DNA of 64,000 nucleotides from Apirhabdus apintestini (GTDB lineage Bacteria; Pseudomonadota; Gammaproteobacteria; Enterobacterales; Enterobacteriaceae): NCBI GenBank assembly GCA_033977085.1, contig CP138906.1:2604001-2668000 (forward strand), given 5' to 3'. How positions within the stretch are numbered: position 1 is the stretch's first letter; each line of letters begins with the position of its first letter. The position numbers were made by a program, and so were the translations under genes. Shown here in pieces: positions 21,241-32,017 of this stretch. The notes beneath the pieces are model-generated. The model was not told where the DNA came from, did not search any database, and was given only the letters and a program-made list of their open reading frames with translations.

Positions 21241-24200
21241 CTATACCGCGAACGTTGGCTCCAGTCGACTAAACCCGAGGCCGTTGATTTTTTTACCCGA
21301 ATTTGAACCGGGATCCGCTCCTTCATCGCCTCTACGTGGCTAATGACGCCGATAGTTTTTCCGCTGGCGTTTAACGCATCCAGCGCGTCAAGCGCGATAT
21401 CAAGCGTGGCTGCGTCCAGCGTGCCGAACCCCTCGTCCAGGAACAGTGAGTCAATACGCGTGCGATAGCTCACTAAATCAGAGAGCGCCAGCGCCAGCGC
21501 CAGACTGACCAGAAAGCTTTCGCCGCCCGACAGCGTGCGGGTATCGCGAACCGCATCCGCCTGCCAGGTATCGACCACTTCCAGCGCCAGGGACTCACTC
21601 TCTTTCCTCTGTAACAGGTAGCGCCCGTGCAGACGACTAAGCTGCTGATTAGCCAGCCATACCAGATTATCCAGCGTTAGCCCCTGCGCAAAACGACGAA
21701 AACGGTCGCCTTCCCGCGAGCCGATGAGTTGGTTGAGCAAAGCCCAGTCGTTAAGGGTCTGGCGGCAAACTGCTACCTGTTCGGCCAGCGCCTGATGGCG
21801 CCGCAGGCTCTCCGCATCGGCCTGCTGCTGCTGGCGAATTTCCCTGGCGGGCAGCATTGTCGCGCAGATCTCGCGTGAGTGCTGTAAGCGCCGCTTCAAT
21901 GGTTGGCAACGGTGTTGCTGCATCCAGTTCGCCGGGCCGCTGTCGCCGGTGTTCGTCCAGCGCCCGCTGAGTGTCGTCGCGGCGCGTTTGCTGCTGCTGA
22001 GCGGCGCGCTCCAGCGCACTTTTTTCTGCTCCAGCGCAGTTAGCTCAGCCTCATCGGGCAGCGCGGCCAGAAATGCGGCTTCATCGGCAAACGGGCCGGT
22101 GGCGAGGGCGGCGGCGAATTGTTGCTCGGCGGCGTGCAGCTGTTCGCGCGTCTGGGTTAATTGCAGCGTCAGGCTCTGCAATTCCCCGGCGAGCGTCAGG
22201 CACTGAGCGTGGATATCGCGCCAGTGTGCGGTATCCGGCACGGCGGCAGACTGGGCGGATGCATCAGCAGTTAAGGTTTCTTCCGGCAGCGTATCCAGCA
22301 ACTGGCTAAGCTGCGCCAGGCGTTGAGTAAACTGCGCGTCCTGCGCCTGATTTTGCTGCCAGGTTTGTATCTCCTGCATACGTTCGGCAAGCCAGGCTTC
22401 TTCCTGCCCCGGTTCGGGCCAGCTAAGCGATAGTTCCGCCAGCGCCAGGCGCTGGGTCGCCTGTTCGCTGACAATAGCGTCATTGAGCTCGTTTATGCTG
22501 CTCCAGCGCCGCCCGGCGCTGGATTTCAATGTCCTGACGCCGCTGCAATTGAAGCAACTGCTGTTCATGAGCTTCCTGTTGGTCCAGCCACGGCGCGACC
22601 GGCTGCTGCCATGAGAGGTCAATGCTGAGAGCGGCGCACAGTGCGTGCCACTGCTGCTCCATTTGCTGGCGGTCGGCAATCAGCGCCGCGCAGTCGCGTT
22701 CAAGCTGTTCCTGCTGCTGTTGCCCGGCGGTCAGTTGCCCTTTCAGGCGCGCGCCCTGTTCCGCCTGCGCGTCCCGCTGCTGCGTAAGCTGCGCCAGGCG
22801 CCGTTTATTGGTATCCGGTGCGATGGTCTGATAGCGAGTGATTGCGGGATGCTCAGTAGAGCCGCACAGCGGGCAGGGCTGAGATGGCCGCAGGCGCTCG
22901 CGTTCAGCCTGAAGAGAGACAATGGTTTGTTCCAGCTCGCAGATGTTAGTGACTTCGGCAACGAGTTGATTTTGCTGCTCCAGGCTGCGGAAGGTCTCTT
23001 CCAGAGTGCGTGACTGCTCGTTTAACCGGCGCGTAAGCTGTGTCAGCGCGCTCTGCAAATGGGCTTCCTGCCCGGCAAGCGGCGCCAGGCAGGCGTGTAA
23101 CAGAGCAAGCTGCTGGCGGCGGGGGCGCGCCTCCGTCAGTTGCTGTAAGCGCTGACTTACTTCCTCGGCGCAGAGGTCGGCATCCGGTGTGGGAAGCCGG
23201 GCGAGCTGGCTATCGTAGCTCTTCAGGCTGCCAGACAGGGCGTCGAGGCGCTGAATATCGCGCTGGCGCTGGGCCAGCGCGCTGCGCCAGCCGCTGATTT
23301 CATTTTGCCAGCGGGCAATATGCGTGCTTTCACGCAATTTGTGAGTAAGCGCTGACTGCTGAGCGGCCAGAGCCTGATGTTCCCGGAGGGCTAATTCACG
23401 AATAGCCTGACGGGCGAGGCGTTGGGTATGTAAACGTTCGCTCACAGCGTCGTGCTGACGCGCACAATCGACGGTTTGCTGCGCCCAATGCTGACGCGTT
23501 TGCCACTCGGGGCGCAGCGTATTCGCCGGGCGTGCAAGCGCCAGACGCTGCAGCTCTGGCTGAGCCGCCTCCAGCGCGCGCTGCGCTGAACTGGACGCCT
23601 GTTCAATTTCACGTTCCTGGGTTTGCAGTCTTTGATATTGAATCAACCACTGACGCTGTGCTTCCAGTGCGCGCAGCTGCGCCTGTTCTGTAATTTCTTC
23701 TGTTTGCAGCGTTTTTAGCGCCGCGCGCAGCGTTTGCTTTTGTTCATCGCTTAATAAAAGAATGCCTGCTGCCTGCGCTTCATGGCTTTCCAGCTCGATT
23801 TTCGCGGACTTATGGCGCTCAAATACCTGTGCAGAGAGCCGGCCATAAATTTCCGTGCCGGTAAGCTCTTCCAGCAGCGCGGCGCGCGTATTAGGATCGG
23901 CATTCAGGAATGCGGCAAACTGCCCCTGAGAGAGCAGCATGGACTTAGTGAAACGATCGTAGTCCAGCCCGGTGAGCGCGACGATTTGCTCCTGCTTATC
24001 CTTGATTTTATCCGCGACGATTTTCCCGTCGGCGCAGCGGGCCAGTTCTACGCGCGGTGCCTGTAACTTACCGTCCGCCCGATTGCGCGCTCTATTTTGG
24101 CTCCAGAAAGCCCGCCAGGCGACGCCTTTAACTTCAAACTCCACTTCAGCCAGGCATTCGGCGGTATCGCGCGTCATCACATCGTTTTGGGTTTGAGATA

Positions 24201-24390
24201 CAGCGCCCAGGCGCGGTGTTCTGTGATAAAGCGCGAGGCAGAGCGCGTCCAGTAGGGTAGTTTTCCCGGCGCCGGTGGGGCCGGTTATCGCAAATAGCCC
24301 GCTGCTAACAAAAGGCTCTGCCGTGAAATCAATTTTCCACTCCCCTTTGAGAGAGTTCAGGTTTTTCAGGCGCAGCGTGAGGATCTTCAT
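21241..24390 (-). CDS. sbcC: Exonuclease subunit SbcC, SMC-like ATPase (several frame breaks)
   Basis: SbcC is the large coiled-coil ATPase of the SbcCD nuclease, which cleaves DNA hairpins and processes ends. Seen in order: Walker A (GPTGAGKTTLLDALC, about residue 36), a long Gln/Arg-rich coiled coil, the zinc-hook motif CPLCGSTEHP, a second coiled coil, and the C-terminal ABC signature (TLSGGESFLVSLALALALSD) with Walker B (LFLDEGFGTLD). Breaks: an inserted base at the GAGCTC at 22485-22490, a short T run near 22020, a two-base loss near 21845, and the T run at about 21283 just before the end. Corrected length is 1050 residues (E. coli 1048). It overlaps sbcD by ATGA. Confidence 0.9.
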
Positions 24391-25585
24391 GCATCGTGCT
24401 CCTGTGTAACGTCGTCCAGGGTTTGTTGAAATAACCGCCTTAACCCGCTTTTTTGCTCTTCATCCAGCGTCTCCTGCGCCAGCCTGCGTTCAAACACTTC
24501 CCTGGCGTCAGTTCGCTAAGCGTTTCCTGATGCTGGCGCTCAATGATGCGCTGGCGCCGCTCGCGGCTGCGGCGGATAAGCAGCACCTCAACCGGCAATG
24601 AATCGGTCAGGCGCTGAATATGCCGCTGAGTGTCGTGCAGCCAGTCGTCGCTGGCGATTTCGATATCTAACCAGGTCACCGGGCTTTCAGGCGCGCCGCG
24701 CCAGGCATCAAGCTGCCGTTCAATCTCTTCTTGCGTGCCTTTTAACACTGCCATCGCCTGCGTTGTCGGTACCGTCAGCGGCGTGACGCCGGCAAAAGCG
24801 CCATCGCGAAATTCCACCAGATTTACGCTTTTAGCGGTGCCAGTTTCATCGAAACTTAATGCGATAGGGGAGCCGCAATAGCGGATATGTTCCGTTCCGC
24901 CGACCCGCTGTGGGCGATGAATATGCCCCAGCGCAATATAATCCGCTGGCGGAAAGGCGTGGGCCGGAAATGCATCCAGCGTGCCGATGTAAATATCGCG
25001 TACCGCTTCGCTGGCGCTGGCACCGACGGTGGTTAAATGGCCCGTAGCGACGATCGGAAGCGGCTTTTCCTGGCGCAAAGCCTGGGCGCGCGCGTAGCTT
25101 TGCTGATACTGATTAGCGATAGCATCCTGCAGAGAGCGCTGTTTTTCTGCACCTGACTGCCCGGCCTTGCTTTGCAGCATATCGCGCGCGCGTAAAAAGG
25201 AATGGGACACAGGATTGCGCCGGGCGCGCCGTCCCGGCGCGGAATAATAAAGGGGTCATCGTCTGGGCCGGTAATCACCCGCGCATTGAGGCAGGCCAGT
25301 AGCTCCCGGGATTCATTAAGCGTGGCAACGGAATCGTGATTTCCGGCCAGCAAATATAGCGCACAGCCGCTGTTGCGTAGCTGCACGATAAAACGGTTAT
25401 ACGGCTCCCGGGCGTAGCTGGGGGAGAGCCGGTATCAAAAATATCGCCGGCAACGATAATTGCATCAACCTCATACTGCTCAACCTGTGCCAGCAGCCAG
25501 TGTAAAAAGCCTGATGTTCGCTGGCGCGGCTTTTAGTGTAAAAATTTTGTCCGAGATGCCAGTCCGAGGTGTGAATAATGCGCAT
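24387..25585 (-). CDS. sbcD: Exonuclease subunit SbcD, Mre11-type nuclease (four frame breaks)
   Basis: SbcD is the metallo-phosphoesterase subunit of SbcCD. The five-part nuclease signature is present: MRIIHTSDWHLGQNF, then VAGDIFDTG, LLAGNHDSVATLNESR, TGHLTTVGAS and LGHIHRPQ. Breaks are at about 25513 (T run), 25423 (C run), 25195 (T run) and 24502 (G run); each is one base short. Adding four bases gives exactly 400 residues, the E. coli length. The gene ends by overlapping sbcC, so the two are co-translated. It is divergent from phoB. Confidence 0.9.
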
Positions 25586-25689
25586 GACGATGTCCGGGCG
25601 TAAAAGTGTGGGGCGATTATAACTGTGTGGGGAGGTGAGGGCAGCATTACGCAGAGTCTAAGAACTGGAGAATATGTAATTTCATATTT

Positions 25690-25708
25690 TTGTCACAAAA
25701 ATGGCTCA
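25690..25708 (+). promoter_or_regulatory. Candidate Pho box upstream of phoB
   Basis: TTGTCACAAAAATGGCTCA lies about 50 bp upstream of the phoB start. It fits two 7-bp half-sites (consensus CTGTCAT) separated by four A/T bases. E. coli phoB is autoregulated through a Pho box at the same place. The second half-site is a poor match. Confidence 0.6.
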
Positions 25709-25756
25709 TACTGTTTACGATAACACCCCGTAGCCATTTTCCTGAACAGAGGAATG

Positions 25757-26445
25757 ATGACGAAACATATTCTGGTAATAGAAGATGAAGCGGCAATTCG
25801 TGAGATGGTGTGTTTAACGCTGATGCAGCACGGGTTTCACACGCTTGAGGCCGAAAGCTACGCTGACGCACAGCGTCAATTATGCGAGCCGCTTCCCAGC
25901 CTGGTGTTGCTCGACTGGATGTTACCCGGCGGTTCAGGATTACAGCTTCTGAAATTCATCAGATATACGCGACAGACGCGTGATATTCCCGTATTAATGC
26001 TTACCGCCCGCGGTGAAGAAGAAGAACGCGTGCGCGGGCTTGATGCCGGCGCGGATGATTATATGACGAAGCCATTTTCTCCCAAAGAGCTGGTGGCGCG
26101 GGTAAAAGCCCTGCTGCGGCGGGTCTCTCCCGCCGTTGATAAGCCGCCGCTTGAGGCTTTGGGTCTGTTACTCGACCCTATATCACACCGCGTTGATGCC
26201 GCTGGCAAAGCGCTGGATCTCGGGCCGACGGAATTTCGGCTCCTGCACTTTTTATGTCTCACCCGGAGCGGGTTTACAGCCGCGAGCACCTGCTGGATAA
26301 CGTGTGGGGTAACAATGTGTACGTTGAAGATCGTACGGTAGACGTACACATTCGTCGGCTGCGCCGGGTGCTGGAAGCGAGTGGTCACGATCGTATGATC
26401 CAAACCGTGCGCGGGGCAGGGTATCGTTTCTCTACGCGGGTTTAA
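25757..26445 (+). CDS. phoB: Phosphate-regulon response regulator PhoB (one frame break)
   Basis: An OmpR-type response regulator. The receiver domain contains the acidic pocket IEDE (about residues 8-11), the phospho-acceptor aspartate in LLDWMLPGGSG (about residue 53) and the conserved lysine in TKPFSP. The C-terminal winged helix contains VYSREHLLDNVWG and YVEDRTVDVHIRRLRR. The break is in a T run near 26250 (five where six are expected). With it restored the protein is 229 residues, as in E. coli. I start at ATG 25757 by comparison with E. coli; an ATG at 25754 is possible. It is activated by PhoR under phosphate limitation and forms an operon with phoR. Confidence 0.93.
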
Positions 26446-26558
26446 CTATTCGATTCATCTGTTTTACTGCGCAGGCGCCATCAAACTGACGTAATAGAAG
26501 TAATAGAAATGATAATAGAAGCCAGCGCCTGGCTATCAGCGATTAACAGGAGCAAAGC

Positions 26559-27878
26559 GTGCTGGAGAAACTGTCGTGGAAACAGCTTATTGCCGAGTTT
26601 GCACTTATCAGCATTCCTGCTTTGCTGCTGGGTATATTATGCGGGCATCTTGCATGGTGCTGGCTTACGGCGACGCTGTGCCTGTTACTGTGGCATTTTT
26701 ATAATCTGATGCGGCTTTCCCAGTGGCTTTGGGTAGATAAAAGCATGACGCCGCCGCCCGGCAGCGGCAGTTGGGCGCCGGTCATGTATGGGCTGCATTT
26801 GCATCAAAGACGCAATAAGAAGCGACGCAAAGAGCCGGGCGGTTTGATAAAGCGTTTTCGCAGCGGCGCAGAGTCGCTGCCCGATGCGGTAGTTTTGACT
26901 ACCGATGAGGGAGACATCTTTTGGTGTAATCAATTAGCCCAGCGTTTATTACATCTTCGCTGGCCGGCAGATGCCGGGCAAAATATTCAAAATTTGCTGC
27001 GCTATCCGGAATTTCATCGCTTTATACAGGAACATGATTTTACTCAGGCGCTAAATTTGCAGCTAAATAACGGGCGACATCTTGAATTTCGCGTTATGCC
27101 TTACAGCGCTGGTCAGCGGCTAATTGTGGCGCGAGACGTAACCAAAATACACCGGCTTGAAAACCTGCGGCGCCGCTTTTTTGCCGATGTTAACCATGAA
27201 TTGCGCACGCCTCTGACGGTATTACAAGGCTATCTGGAAATCATGGCGGAAGGCGCGCTGCCGGAAGCGCAGCGTGAGAAAGCGCTGGATGCGATGCGTG
27301 AGCAGACGCAGCGAATGGATACGCTTGTAAAGCAGCTTTTAACCCTTTCTCGTATTGAGGCGAAGCCGGAACAGGGTGAGCATATTGAAGTGGATATCTG
27401 TACGCTGCTTGGACAGATTAAGCGCGAAGCGCATGCCCCGGGACCGTCCCATGAAGTAAGTATCGATGCGGCCCCCAATTTGCAGGTGGTGGGCAGTGAG
27501 TCATTGCTATACAGCATTATTGCCAACCTGATACTCAATGCGATTGGGCATACGCCGGAAGGAACGCGGGTGACGGTAAGCTGGCGCAAAACGCCGCAGG
27601 GTGGATCATTTTGCGTCAGTGATAATGGGCCGGGTATCCCGGCAGAACATATCCCGCGTTTAACCGAGCGCTTTTATCGCGTTGATGCGGCGCGCGGGCG
27701 CTGCAAAGGCGGCAGTGGCCTGGGGCTGGCTATCGTCAAACATGCGCTGGAGCAGTACGGTTCGACGCTGATTATCGAAAGCGCCCCGGGGCAGGGCGCT
27801 CGTTTTTCGTTTGTGCTGCCGGATGTCTGTCTGGTAACGCACGACGCGGTTAGCTCACTTGAGGTTGATGCAAATTGA
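26559..27878 (+). CDS. phoR: Phosphate-regulon sensor histidine kinase PhoR
   Basis: The 439-residue protein has two N-terminal membrane helices (about residues 9-50), a charged linker, a PAS domain (LPDAVVLTTDEGDIFWCNQL), the phospho-acceptor histidine in FADVNHELRTPLTVLQGYLE, and N/G boxes of the ATPase domain (IIANLILNAIGHTPEG; SDNGPGIP; GGSGLGLAIVKHAL). The start is GTG, as in E. coli. E. coli PhoR is 431 residues; the extra C-terminal residues (ending SLEVDAN) have no counterpart I recall. The frame is intact. Sequence divergence from E. coli PhoR, about 65 % identity by eye, is greater than for most neighbours. Confidence 0.95.
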   Translation: MLEKLSWKQLIAEFALISIPALLLGILCGHLAWCWLTATLCLLLWHFYNLMRLSQWLWVDKSMTPPPGSGSWAPVMYGLHLHQRRNKKRRKEPGGLIKRFRSGAESLPDAVVLTTDEGDIFWCNQLAQRLLHLRWPADAGQNIQNLLRYPEFHRFIQEHDFTQALNLQLNNGRHLEFRVMPYSAGQRLIVARDVTKIHRLENLRRRFFADVNHELRTPLTVLQGYLEIMAEGALPEAQREKALDAMREQTQRMDTLVKQLLTLSRIEAKPEQGEHIEVDICTLLGQIKREAHAPGPSHEVSIDAAPNLQVVGSESLLYSIIANLILNAIGHTPEGTRVTVSWRKTPQGGSFCVSDNGPGIPAEHIPRLTERFYRVDAARGRCKGGSGLGLAIVKHALEQYGSTLIIESAPGQGARFSFVLPDVCLVTHDAVSSLEVDAN

Positions 27879-29065
27879 GTGTGCGTTGATTGCAGGCTAT
27901 CGACGCAAGCCGTTCTGGCCTCTTTCCTGCCAGAGCGGGGGAGTCAGAGGTCATCGCCTGAGCCTTCTGACGAGGATTGAGAGCTCACTATCGGGGGCGA
28001 AGGTTACAGGCAAGCAGGGCGCTTTCCTGCGTGAAAACTCAATTGAAAGTAGAGGCTATTTTTTGCTGGCCAAAGACAGAGCGCGCGTGGCATCAAAGCG
28101 CAGAGCCAGAGCTATTGACGACTGGCGGCTTTCGGCACCATTTATAGGTGTAGGGTGCAGTTTAGCTAGCGCCACGCTGTGTGCACGGCGTGCGATGCAA
28201 GTACCCTGCGGTTCTGCTCATGTTAATCGGTATCACCGGCCGATGGTTTTCGGCGAACTGCCGACCGTCGATTTCTGATGCCGCTTATAATGCTATTTAG
28301 GCGGCGCCACGCCGCGTACGTGCCGTGTATAAATACCCTGCGTTTCTGCCCACATTAGCAGTAGTGAGCGGCCGATGGTTTTCGGCGAACTGCCGGCCGG
28401 CGAGTTCTGATACCGCTTATGATGCCATTTAGGCGGCGCCACGCTGCGTGCGTGCCGTGTATAAATACCCTGCGTTTCTGCCCGCATTAGCAGTAGTGAG
28501 CGGCCGATAGTTTTCGGCGAACTGCCGGCCGTCGATTTCTGATGCCGCTTATAATGCTATTTAGGCGGTGCCACGCCGCGTACGTGCCGTGTATAAATAC
28601 CCTGCGTTTCTGCCCACATTAGTAGTAGTGAGCGGCCGATGATTTTCGGCGAACTGAGCGTATGGTTTTGGGAAATAGTATGGAAAAACGGCGCAGCGTG
28701 GCAGTGCTAGTCTGTTTTACTTCAACGATAGAATAATGCAGCCTGAGAACGGTGACTGTTTTTTGTTCGCATGATAAACGGGGTAAATTTTATTGTACTG
28801 GCAGATGTTTCCGGGAAAATTTTTATATTCAGCATATTCTACTGGTTTGGCAAACCCCTGTTGCCTTCAAACGCTATAAGCGTTTTAATTAGCTCCCGTT
28901 AATTGTCAGATTGACCATACGGGGCGGTAACTGAATAACGACTCTTCGCCGCGCCCGGCGGGTAGGATTTCCGGCGTCATTGATGAATATTACTATTTTT
29001 TGCGCCAGGAATAAGCGCGCAAAAATTAACGTTTACAACACCACATCCACAGGTTACATTATCTT
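27879..29065. other. Intergenic region between phoR and brnQ containing the 132-bp repeats
   Basis: About 1.2 kb. No gene recognised. The middle (about 28172-28656) is a tandem repeat of 132 bp, described separately. The stretch 28657-29065 would hold the brnQ promoter. The ORFs that cross the repeat are not conserved-looking and are set by the repeat composition. Confidence 0.6.
28172..28656. repeat. 132-bp tandem repeat array, about 3.7 units
   Basis: Units begin at 28241, 28373 and 28505, with a partial unit at 28637, exactly 132 bp apart. A diverged half unit lies before 28241 (from about 28172). Each unit contains CGATGGTTTTCGGCGAACTG and TGCCGTGTATAAATACCCTG. Differences between units are a few substitutions and no indels. 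The array is intergenic. Its unit length is far from the REP, BIME or ERIC sizes, and it has no clear hairpin. Confidence 0.93.
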
Positions 29066-30383
29066 ATGACCCATCGTTTAACTTCTCGCGACATTATCGC
29101 GTTGGGCTTTATGACCTTTGCGCTGTTTGTCGGCGCGGGCAACATTATATTCCCTCCAATGGTGGGTTTGCAGGCCGGTGAGCATGTCTGGCTGGCTTCC
29201 TTTGGCTTCCTCGTTACCGCGGTGGGATTGCCGGTTTTAACCGTGATCGCGCTTGCTCGCGTTGGCGGCGGTATTGATAGCCTGAGTTCACCTATTGGCC
29301 GCGTGGCCGGGGTCTTGCTGTCCGTAGTTTGTTATCTCGCCGTGGGGCCGCTGTTTGCAACGCCGCGTACGGCGACGGTCTCATTTGAAGTGGGGATAGC
29401 GCCGCTAACCGGCGATGGCTCGTTGCCTCTGCTGATTTATAGCATCGTTTATTTCGCGCTGGTGATTCTGGTGTCGCTTTATCCTGGCAAGCTTCTCGAT
29501 ACCGTAGGGCATTTTTTGGCGCCGCTGAAGATTATCGCGTTAACAATCTTGTCAGTCGCTGCGATTCTATGGCCGGCGGGGGGATTAGCACGGCGACAGA
29601 TATTTATCAGACCGCGCCGTTTTCTAACGGTTTCGTTAATGGTTATCTGACAATGGATACCCTGGGGGCGATGGTATTTGGCATTGTTATCGTCAACGCC
29701 GCGCGTTCACGCGGCGTTAACTCGGCAAAACTATTAACCCGCTATACCGTTTGGGCTGGCATTATCGCCGGTATCGGTCTCACACTATTGTATCTGGCGC
29801 TATTTCGCCTCGGCTCCGACAGCATGTCGCTGGTGGATCAGTCCGCGAACGGCGCGGCTATTCTCCATGCCTATGTGCAGCACACTTTTGGCGGCTTTGG
29901 CAGCTTCCTACTGGCGGCACTGATTTTCCTTGCCTGTCTGGTGACGGCGGTGGGGTTGACCAGCGCCTGCGCTGAGTTTTTTGCGCAATATCTGCCGTTT
30001 TCTTATCGTACACTGGTCTTCATTCTCGGTGGATTTTCGATGGTGATTTCCAACCTGGGTTTAAGTCAGTTAATTCAGGTCTCTATCCCCGTTATGACGG
30101 CGATCTATCCGCCTTGTATCATATTGGTGGTGCTCAGTTTTACGCGCCCGCTGTGGCATAACCCAACTCGGATTATGGCTCCCACCATGTTTATTAGCCT
30201 GATTTTCGGCGTGCTGGATGGTATAAAAGCGTCGACACTGAAAGTAAGCCTGCCCGCCTGGTATGCAAAATTGCCTTTTGCGGACCAGGGCTGGCTCGGC
30301 TTGCGCCATCGGTGTGCGTGTTGATAGCGTGCATTATTTGGGATCGCTTAGCGGGGGCGTCTAAGACCTCTGCGGCGCACTGA
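29066..30383 (+). CDS. brnQ: Branched-chain amino acid transporter BrnQ (two frame breaks)
   Basis: A sodium- or proton-coupled LIV-II carrier for Leu, Ile and Val with about 12 membrane helices. The start MTHRLTSRDIIALGFMTFAL and the GAGNIIFPPMVGLQAG motif are typical. Breaks: a G run at about 29579-29584 (six where seven are expected) and a missing C near 30290 (ADQGLARLAPSV). Corrected length is 439 residues, the E. coli BrnQ length. A hairpin terminator follows at 30402-30430. Confidence 0.92.
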
Positions 30384-30401
30384 GTCGACGGTTTGTATTA
30401 A

Positions 30402-30430
30402 CCACGAGGCTATCCCCTCGTGGTTTTTTT
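30402..30430 (+). terminator. Rho-independent terminator after brnQ
   Basis: CCACGAGG (30402-30409) pairs with CCTCGTGG (30416-30423) across a 6-base loop and is followed by seven Ts. It sits directly after the brnQ stop and before proY. Confidence 0.9.
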
Positions 30431-30436
30431 ATTTTA

Positions 30437-31813
30437 GTGGATGTGTTCAATGGAAAAAACAAGCTTAAACGCGGCTTAAGCACACGGCATATTCGTTTTA
30501 TGGCGCTGGGTTCAGCCATCGGCACCGGGTTATTTTACGGCTCCGCAGATGCAATAAAAATGGCGGGGCCGAGCGTGCTGCTGGCCTATATTATTGGTGG
30601 CGTAATTGCCTATATCATCATGCGCGCGCTGGGTGAGATGTCAGTTCATAACCCCTCTGCCAGCTCTTTCTCCCGCTACGCCCAAGAGAATCTGAGGCCA
30701 CTGGCCGGATATATCACCGGCTGGACGTATTGTTTTGAAATATTAATTGTTGCTATCGCTGATGTTACCGCATTCGGTATTTATATGAGCGTGTGGTTTC
30801 CCACTGTGCCGCACTGGATTTGGGTACTCAGCGTCGTTTTATTGATTTGCGCCATTAATCTGATGAGCGTCAAAGTGTTTGGCGAAATGGAGTTTTGGTT
30901 CTCATTTTTCAAAGTGGCGACCATTATCGTGATGATTGTCGCGGGCGTGGCCATGATTGTCTGGGGAATTGGCAACGGAGGTAAGGCGACCGGGGTGCAT
31001 AACTTATGGACTCACGGCGGGTTTTTCGCAAACGGCTGGCTCGGCATGGTGATGTCGCTGCAAATGGTGATGTTTGCCTATGGCGGAATAGAAATTATCG
31101 GTATTACGGCCGGGGAGGCGAAAGATCCGGCGAAATCGATCCCGCGTGCGATTAATTCTGTTCCGCTGCGTATTCTGGTGTTCTACGTAGGTACGCTGTT
31201 CGTCATTATGTCGATTTATCCCTGGAATTTGGTGGGAACGAACGGCAGCCCGTTTGTGATGACTTTCCAGCATATGGGCATTACCTTCGCCGCAACGATT
31301 TTGAATTTTGTGGTGTTGACCGCCTCGCTGTCGGCGATTAATAGCGATGTTTTTGGCGTTGGGCGAATGCTGCACGGAATGGCGGAGCAGGGGAGCGCGC
31401 CGAAGATTTTTGCTAAAACCTCGCGCCGGGGTATCCCGTGGGTAACCGTAGTAGTGATGACGCTGGCGCTGCTGCTGGCGGTGTATCTAAACTATATAAT
31501 GCCAGAAAATGTCTTTCTGGTGATTGCGTCGCTGGCGACATTTGCCACCGTGTGGGTCTGGATAATGATCCTGCTGTCGCAAATAGCATTCCGCCGCCGT
31601 CTGTCCGCTGAAGAAGCGGCGGCGCTGAAGTTTAAAGTGCCAGGCGGCGTGGTGATGACATTTATTGGGCTTATCTTTTTAGCCTTTATTATCGCGCTCA
31701 TTGGCTACCATCCGGATACGCGTATTTCGCTGTATGTGGGATTTGCGTGGATAGCATTGCTGCTGGTGGGCTGGTGGTGTAAAGGTTACCGAGAGCGCCG
31801 CCGCCTGCGATAG
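30437..31813 (+). CDS. proY: ProY, APC-family amino acid permease
   Basis: The 458-residue protein belongs to the amino acid permease family with 12 helices. Motifs: ALGSAIGTGLFYGSADAIKM, ALGEMSVHNPSASSFSRYA and FAYGGIEIIGITAGEAKDP. It is close to E. coli ProY, described as a cryptic proline permease. The ORF opens at GTG 30437. The likely native start is ATG 30450 (MEKNKLKRGLSTRH by comparison), but there the A run is one base short, so the ATG is out of frame with the body. A terminator follows at 31844-31870. E. coli has malZ after proY; here acpH follows directly. Confidence 0.9.
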   Translation: MDVFNGKNKLKRGLSTRHIRFMALGSAIGTGLFYGSADAIKMAGPSVLLAYIIGGVIAYIIMRALGEMSVHNPSASSFSRYAQENLRPLAGYITGWTYCFEILIVAIADVTAFGIYMSVWFPTVPHWIWVLSVVLLICAINLMSVKVFGEMEFWFSFFKVATIIVMIVAGVAMIVWGIGNGGKATGVHNLWTHGGFFANGWLGMVMSLQMVMFAYGGIEIIGITAGEAKDPAKSIPRAINSVPLRILVFYVGTLFVIMSIYPWNLVGTNGSPFVMTFQHMGITFAATILNFVVLTASLSAINSDVFGVGRMLHGMAEQGSAPKIFAKTSRRGIPWVTVVVMTLALLLAVYLNYIMPENVFLVIASLATFATVWVWIMILLSQIAFRRRLSAEEAAALKFKVPGGVVMTFIGLIFLAFIIALIGYHPDTRISLYVGFAWIALLLVGWWCKGYRERRRLR

Positions 31814-31843
31814 ACCAACCGGTTGCACGACGAAAATGTTCTG

Positions 31844-31870
31844 AAAAAGGGGATAGTATTCCCCTTTTTA
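31844..31870 (+). terminator. Terminator after proY
   Basis: AAAAAGGGGA pairs with TCCCCTTTTT across a short TAGTAT loop. The stem lies 30 bp after the proY stop and ends in a T-rich arm. Confidence 0.85.
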
Positions 31871-32017
31871 CAAGATGGCGTTTGCGAAAGCCAGCGTTGC
31901 GGTGTGTGCCGTGCCCGGCGGTGCCGGTACTGAATCAGCTTTTATCTCAGGTGCGCGGCGGCGCTGCGACCATTGCGCCTTACCATTCTTTCAGCGCCTG
32001 CGGGTTATCTCATCGTG

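Noticed and set aside
28293..28487. Coding sequence inside the 132-bp repeat
   Set aside because: The ORF lies wholly in the tandem array, has no ribosome site and repeats a 44-residue pattern; it is more simply a product of the repeat.
31870..32017. malZ remnant between proY and acpH
   Set aside because: No stretch of the short gap could be aligned with MalZ from memory in any frame.
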